From the NCBI RefSeq assembly GCF_022808915.1, contig NZ_JAKZFS010000006.1:1-64000 (forward strand): 64,000 nt of DNA, given 5' to 3'. Position numbers and translations under genes: made by a program. Origin of the DNA: Fundidesulfovibrio terrae (lineage in GTDB: Bacteria > Desulfobacterota > Desulfovibrionia > Desulfovibrionales > Desulfovibrionaceae). This document shows, one piece after another, positions 60,365-64,000 of the stretch (the first letter of the stretch is position 1; every line of letters starts with the position of its first letter). Under the pieces are notes generated by a model. The model was not told the origin of the DNA and did not search any database. It saw only the letters and a list, made by a program, of their open reading frames with translations.

Positions 60365-63319
60365 CTACTCATCCCGCTCGGCGCCGCAGGCCTGCCTGAA
60401 GGCGCACCACGCGCAGGTCCGCGAGGGCTCCGGCGCGAACGTTTCCGTCTCGAGCATCATCTTCAGGATGAATCCGGCCAGCCGGGGGGTCTTCTCCCCG
60501 ATGCGCTCCTCGCGCTCGTCCGCATCCGCCTCCGCTCCGAACAGGGGCGACTCCTCGCCGTCCTTGCCCAGGCAGACGAACACCGCGTCCGATGCCTCGC
60601 GCCCCTCGCTCTGAGCGAAGGCGTGCAGGTACAGGGGCATCTGGATCGAACCCAGCTTTTCCGACAGGTACGGCAGCATGGAAAGCCCGGCCGCGGTGTC
60701 GGATGCGTCCACCACGTCCCAGATGTCGGGATCGTCCCAGAACTTCTTGGCCGGTTTCTTGGGCTGGCCGGTCTTGTAGTCCAGGATGACCAGCTCGCCC
60801 CCGCGCTGGTCCAGGCGGTCGATGATGCCCCCCAGGTCGTAGCGTTCGCCGTCCACCGTAAGCTTGGCCCGCAGGCGCTTCTCCAGTTCCAGGGGGGTGC
60901 ACTGCGGGGTGTTGCGGACCAGTCCCGCCAGGCGGCGCTGGGCGGTGCGCTCGAGCATCCGCCTGGCGTGGGCGGGCATCTGCCTGAAGAACTGGGCCTC
61001 GGCGAGCCTGCGCGTGAACATCTGCGTGAGCTTCGCGCCGTCCAGTCCGCCGGCCTCCACGGGCTTGCCCAGAAGCGGCCTGAAGAAGTCCTGCAGCGTC
61101 TCGTGGACCAGCTCTCCGAGCGCCGGCGGATCGCCTTCCTCGGCCACCTCCTCCAGCGGCTCGAGAGGAGTGAGGTACTTGTAGAAGAAGGCCAGGGGGC
61201 AGCGCAGGAAGCTGTCCAGCAGTGTGGGGGAGACGCCCTTGTAGCGCAGGTGCGTGGCCAGCTTCATGCGGCAGGCGCGGGTGTTCTCGACGGCGGGCGA
61301 GGCCGGGTGCACGCCGCGCATGGGCATGGTGATGAGGCGGCGGGGCTCCTCGCCGGGCTTGATGAGCCGCCCCCGGCGCTTCTCCTCCTCCCAGATGAGC
61401 TGCTCCACGTAGCGGCTGGGAAGGCTCTTGCCGTCCAGAACCCCGGGCTGGATGCCCGAGGAATAGAGGATGCCCACCTCGCGGGCGCCCTGGATGAGCC
61501 GGTAGAACGTGTGGGCGGCGGTGAGGTCGCGCTCGCGCTGGCCGGGCAGGCCCAGGGCTTGGCGCAGAGGGTCGGGCAGGAGCGGATCCGGGCGCGGGGT
61601 GCCGGGCAGGGCCTCCTCGGTGGCTCCCAGGATGAACACGCGTTCGAAGGTGAGGAGCCTGGTTTCGAGCATGCCGAGCACCTGGAGGCCGGACAGCGGG
61701 TCGGCCTCGAATGGCACTCGCTGGCGTTTCAGCATCTCCCGGGCCATGGAGCGCACGGCCTCGGGGGGGAACTCCTCCTGGCTGACGGCGCTGTCGTAGA
61801 GTTCCGGGATCACCTGGTCGATGAGCCCGGAGAGGCAGGCCGCGTCTATGACGAAGCGCTCCCAGCGTCCTCCCGAGTGCTCGGGGTCCAGGAGCAGCTC
61901 GGCCAGCCCCATGAGGGCCCTGGCCATGGCCCGGGGCGTGGTGGCGTTCTCGAAGCGGGTGAAGCAGGCGCGCACCACCTTGAGACGCAGTTCCTCGGCC
62001 GCCGGGTCGGCCTCGTTGGGCGACCAGGCCGCGGGGTCCACGTACTTCTCGCCCCGGCGGATGGCCGCCTCCCAGTCGTGGAAGAGCGTGCGCAGCGGTG
62101 TTTCCTCGCCGATGCGCAGGAGCTTCACCAGCGGATGGCGCAAGAGAGCGATGACCTCGCGCCAGTGGTAACCTCCGGGCATGCGCCCGTCCTGCAGGCG
62201 CAGGATGGTGTCGATGAGCTTGAAAAGCGGCGAGCGCCACATGGGAAAGCCCATGGACACGTTGACGTCGCGCCGGGGCAAATGGTGCAGCACGGGCATG
62301 AGCATGCTGGTGTCCGGCAGCACCACTGCGTACCCGGCCGTGTCCGCGCTTGCGTCCAGCTCACGGCGCAGGGCCATGAGCTGGGAGTGCAGGTCGAAGC
62401 CCTGGTGGAAGGTGATCTTGGCGCGCCGGGGCGGCTCGGGGGCCTGGGCCGCAGTGAACAGGCTGAACTGGTCCGTGCGGGTGCGCCAGGAGGGCAGGGG
62501 CGAGCGTTTTTCGTCCGAGGCCAGCTGGGCCTTGGCCTTCCAGCTTTTCAGCCAGCGCAGGTGCTCCTCGCAGGACCAGTGGGGCGTCTCGCCCGGAGTG
62601 GCCACGGCCGGGTCGGTGTGCCAGAGGATTTCCACCAGGTTCTTGCGCCACAGGGGCTTGAAAAGCGCCTCCTCGCCGCCTGTGAGGGCGTGGAAGCCGC
62701 AGGCAAGCACCTGCCGGTCCCCGAGAAGCTCCACCGCGCGGGCGGCGTCGGCGGCCACCAGGGAACGCGTAAGCCCGGGCGTGCTCGCTCCCGTGGCCAG
62801 AAGCTCCTCGCGGTAGGCCTTCTGGATGGCCTTGAGGCTGCCCAGGAGCGCGGCGGCCGTGGGCATGACCATGTCCTGCACGTGGTCCAGGTTGGAGGCG
62901 GTGACGTCCTGCTGGAAGAGTTCCTCGAGAAGCGCCGAGAGCTTGAGCCCCCAGGGGAAGAAGTCCTTCACCTCGGCGGGGAAGGGGTTGCCCGGCCCGC
63001 GCAGCCCCGCGCCGATGCGTTTCACCACCGCGTGCAGCATCCCCACGCGGTCCAGTTCCGACAGGGGACGCAAGGGCGAATCCGTGAGGCGTCCGGCCAG
63101 CTCCGCGAAAAGCTCGTCGATGGAGAGGATGCGCGGCAGGATGCAGGGCTTGGCCAAGCGCTCGTCCGAGGCCAGCTTGTCCAGGAGGTAGCGCCGGGGC
63201 CTTCTGTGCGGGAACAGGACGATGAGGCGCTCGAAACGGCCCTGGAAGCGTTCCAGGAGCTGCGTGGCCAGGCCCGTGAGGAAGTCTCGGTCCCAGGGGA
63301 TGACGGTGATGGGGTTCAC
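60365..63319 (-). CDS. addB: AddB/RexB-like helicase-nuclease subunit
   Basis: A 984-residue protein. The N-terminus has the inactivated helicase-like part typical of AddB (RLIVLFPHRRPRRYLLDKL in place of Walker A). The C-terminus is a PD-(D/E)xK nuclease with VILDYKTGQPKK. An iron-sulfur staple is suggested by Cys in SFLRCPLAFFYKY and the cluster CAWCAFRQAC near the end. It starts with a GTG overlapping the addA stop. With AddA it would process double-strand breaks for RecA. It is convergent with the CYTH gene, 6 bases apart. Confidence 0.88.
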   Translation of the reverse strand: MNPITVIPWDRDFLTGLATQLLERFQGRFERLIVLFPHRRPRRYLLDKLASDERLAKPCILPRILSIDELFAELAGRLTDSPLRPLSELDRVGMLHAVVKRIGAGLRGPGNPFPAEVKDFFPWGLKLSALLEELFQQDVTASNLDHVQDMVMPTAAALLGSLKAIQKAYREELLATGASTPGLTRSLVAADAARAVELLGDRQVLACGFHALTGGEEALFKPLWRKNLVEILWHTDPAVATPGETPHWSCEEHLRWLKSWKAKAQLASDEKRSPLPSWRTRTDQFSLFTAAQAPEPPRRAKITFHQGFDLHSQLMALRRELDASADTAGYAVVLPDTSMLMPVLHHLPRRDVNVSMGFPMWRSPLFKLIDTILRLQDGRMPGGYHWREVIALLRHPLVKLLRIGEETPLRTLFHDWEAAIRRGEKYVDPAAWSPNEADPAAEELRLKVVRACFTRFENATTPRAMARALMGLAELLLDPEHSGGRWERFVIDAACLSGLIDQVIPELYDSAVSQEEFPPEAVRSMAREMLKRQRVPFEADPLSGLQVLGMLETRLLTFERVFILGATEEALPGTPRPDPLLPDPLRQALGLPGQRERDLTAAHTFYRLIQGAREVGILYSSGIQPGVLDGKSLPSRYVEQLIWEEEKRRGRLIKPGEEPRRLITMPMRGVHPASPAVENTRACRMKLATHLRYKGVSPTLLDSFLRCPLAFFYKYLTPLEPLEEVAEEGDPPALGELVHETLQDFFRPLLGKPVEAGGLDGAKLTQMFTRRLAEAQFFRQMPAHARRMLERTAQRRLAGLVRNTPQCTPLELEKRLRAKLTVDGERYDLGGIIDRLDQRGGELVILDYKTGQPKKPAKKFWDDPDIWDVVDASDTAAGLSMLPYLSEKLGSIQMPLYLHAFAQSEGREASDAVFVCLGKDGEESPLFGAEADADEREERIGEKTPRLAGFILKMMLETETFAPEPSRTCAWCAFRQACGAERDE

Positions 63320-64000
63320 AGGGCGGCTCCATAAGAAACTTCGCGTACCGTCTGGAGGTCCACGTAGGCGATGAGGCCGCGCAGGGGCTGTCCGGCCGCC
63401 TGGGGCAGCTGGCTGGCCAGGTCCAGGTAGCGGCGCAGCTGGTCGTGGTGGGCCGGGTCCTCGCGGCCCGTCTTGTAGTCCAGCACCAAGGTCTGGGTGG
63501 GGGTGAAGGCCAGCAGGTCGGGGCGGTGCACCCGGCCGTCGGCGTCCAGCAGCTCCACCTCGCGGAGTCCCAGGTGCTGGCACTGGGGGAAGAACTCCTG
63601 GGCGGCCAGCCATTCCAGGCCAGAGGCAAGTTCCAGGGCCACGGCGTCCGCGTCGGTTCCGCAGCCGGCTGCGCAGGCGGCCATGGCCCGGCGCACCGCG
63701 TCCGGGACGGACCCGCCCGGCTCGAGTATCTCCAGGGCCTTGTGCAGCACGATGCCCCGTTTGCGTTCGTTCATGCGCAGGCGCTCAGACGGATCGTTAA
63801 GCTCCCGGCGGGCGATCTTGAGCCCAGGCAGCCATTCCAAGGGGGCGCTGGCGCTCAAGGGGGCGGCCTGCTCCGGGGCCTCGGCGCCCTCGGGCCGGGC
63901 CGGGGGAGGGGACACCAACTCCGCCTGGCTGGGCGGGCGGCGGCCGAAGGTCGCGCCGGACTCGTCCAGGGTGATGCCCGCGCCCTGGAACATGAGTTCG
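63316..64000 (-). CDS. addA: AddA-like helicase-nuclease, C-terminal part (runs off window)
   Basis: The open frame enters from beyond 64000 and ends at 63316, so only the last 228 residues or so are seen. They contain the nuclease part: RGIVLHKALEILEPG, then HRPDLLAFTPTQTLVLDYKTG (the catalytic D and DxK), and YLDLASQLPQAAGQPLRGLI. The UvrD-like helicase domain must lie outside the window. Its stop overlaps the addB GTG (GTGA). Confidence 0.85.
   Translation of the reverse strand, partial: ELMFQGAGITLDESGATFGRRPPSQAELVSPPPARPEGAEAPEQAAPLSASAPLEWLPGLKIARRELNDPSERLRMNERKRGIVLHKALEILEPGGSVPDAVRRAMAACAAGCGTDADAVALELASGLEWLAAQEFFPQCQHLGLREVELLDADGRVHRPDLLAFTPTQTLVLDYKTGREDPAHHDQLRRYLDLASQLPQAAGQPLRGLIAYVDLQTVREVSYGAAL

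Overview
The window looks like chromosome from a high-GC deltaproteobacterium, most likely a Desulfovibrionaceae-type sulfate reducer. This is an inference from the style of the proteins: CheV, DnaX-YbaB-RecR-RecD2, AddAB-like nucleases, a ferritin-like Tat protein, several c-type cytochromes, and a soluble receptor with its own Che operon. No taxonomic marker beyond 5S rRNA is present. 

Layout. (1) 1-13.7 kb is core genome: the end of an rRNA operon (5S), an SDR oxidoreductase, murI, cheV, ispH, dus, then a rightward block ilvE-dnaX-ybaB-recR-recD2-(lysylphosphatidylglycerol synthase-like)-thiD and a tRNA-Leu(UAG). (2) 13.76 to about 47.56 kb is a composite genomic island set at the 3' end of that tRNA gene. 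Four related copies (A-D) of the tRNA-Leu 3'/terminator region cut it into three segments. A-B (24 kb) carries an intact tyrosine integrase and a phage-satellite-like module (AlpA, two replication proteins, primase-helicase, a frameshifted primase-like gene, small terminase, candidate origin). It continues with SRAP + umuDC, a CaCA exchanger, envelope proteins, and a redox/chromate cluster (ChrA, rhodanese, pentaheme cytochrome, ferritin-like protein, cytochrome c, DUF1259 protein). B-C (8 kb) is a narGHJI respiratory nitrate reductase operon with a TehA/SLAC1-type channel gene instead of narK. It ends in a decayed umuC tail. C-D (1.2 kb) holds a decayed integrase tail and two small genes. (3) 47.6-49.4 kb is gene-poor flank with an XRE-type regulator and small hypothetical genes. 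(4) 49.4-64 kb is core again: a response regulator with two small companions, a DedA protein, a full chemosensory operon (receptor-like protein, STAS, CheY, CheA, CheR, CheB), a CYTH protein, and the addB/addA pair running off the right edge. 

How it fits together. The island appears to have grown by repeated integration at one tRNA-Leu. Each att-like copy brings back the tRNA terminator, and broken copies of int and umuC mark older elements. The clearest acquired functions are anaerobic respiration with nitrate (NarGHI facing the cytoplasm, with a candidate anion channel to move nitrate or nitrite) and handling of chromate or related oxyanions. The chemosensory operon has no cheW, cheZ, cheC or cheX within the window. 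Its receptor-like protein has no membrane segment and carries two signalling-tip-like motifs plus a DxxxQ phosphatase-like motif, so it may be a self-contained intracellular pathway.
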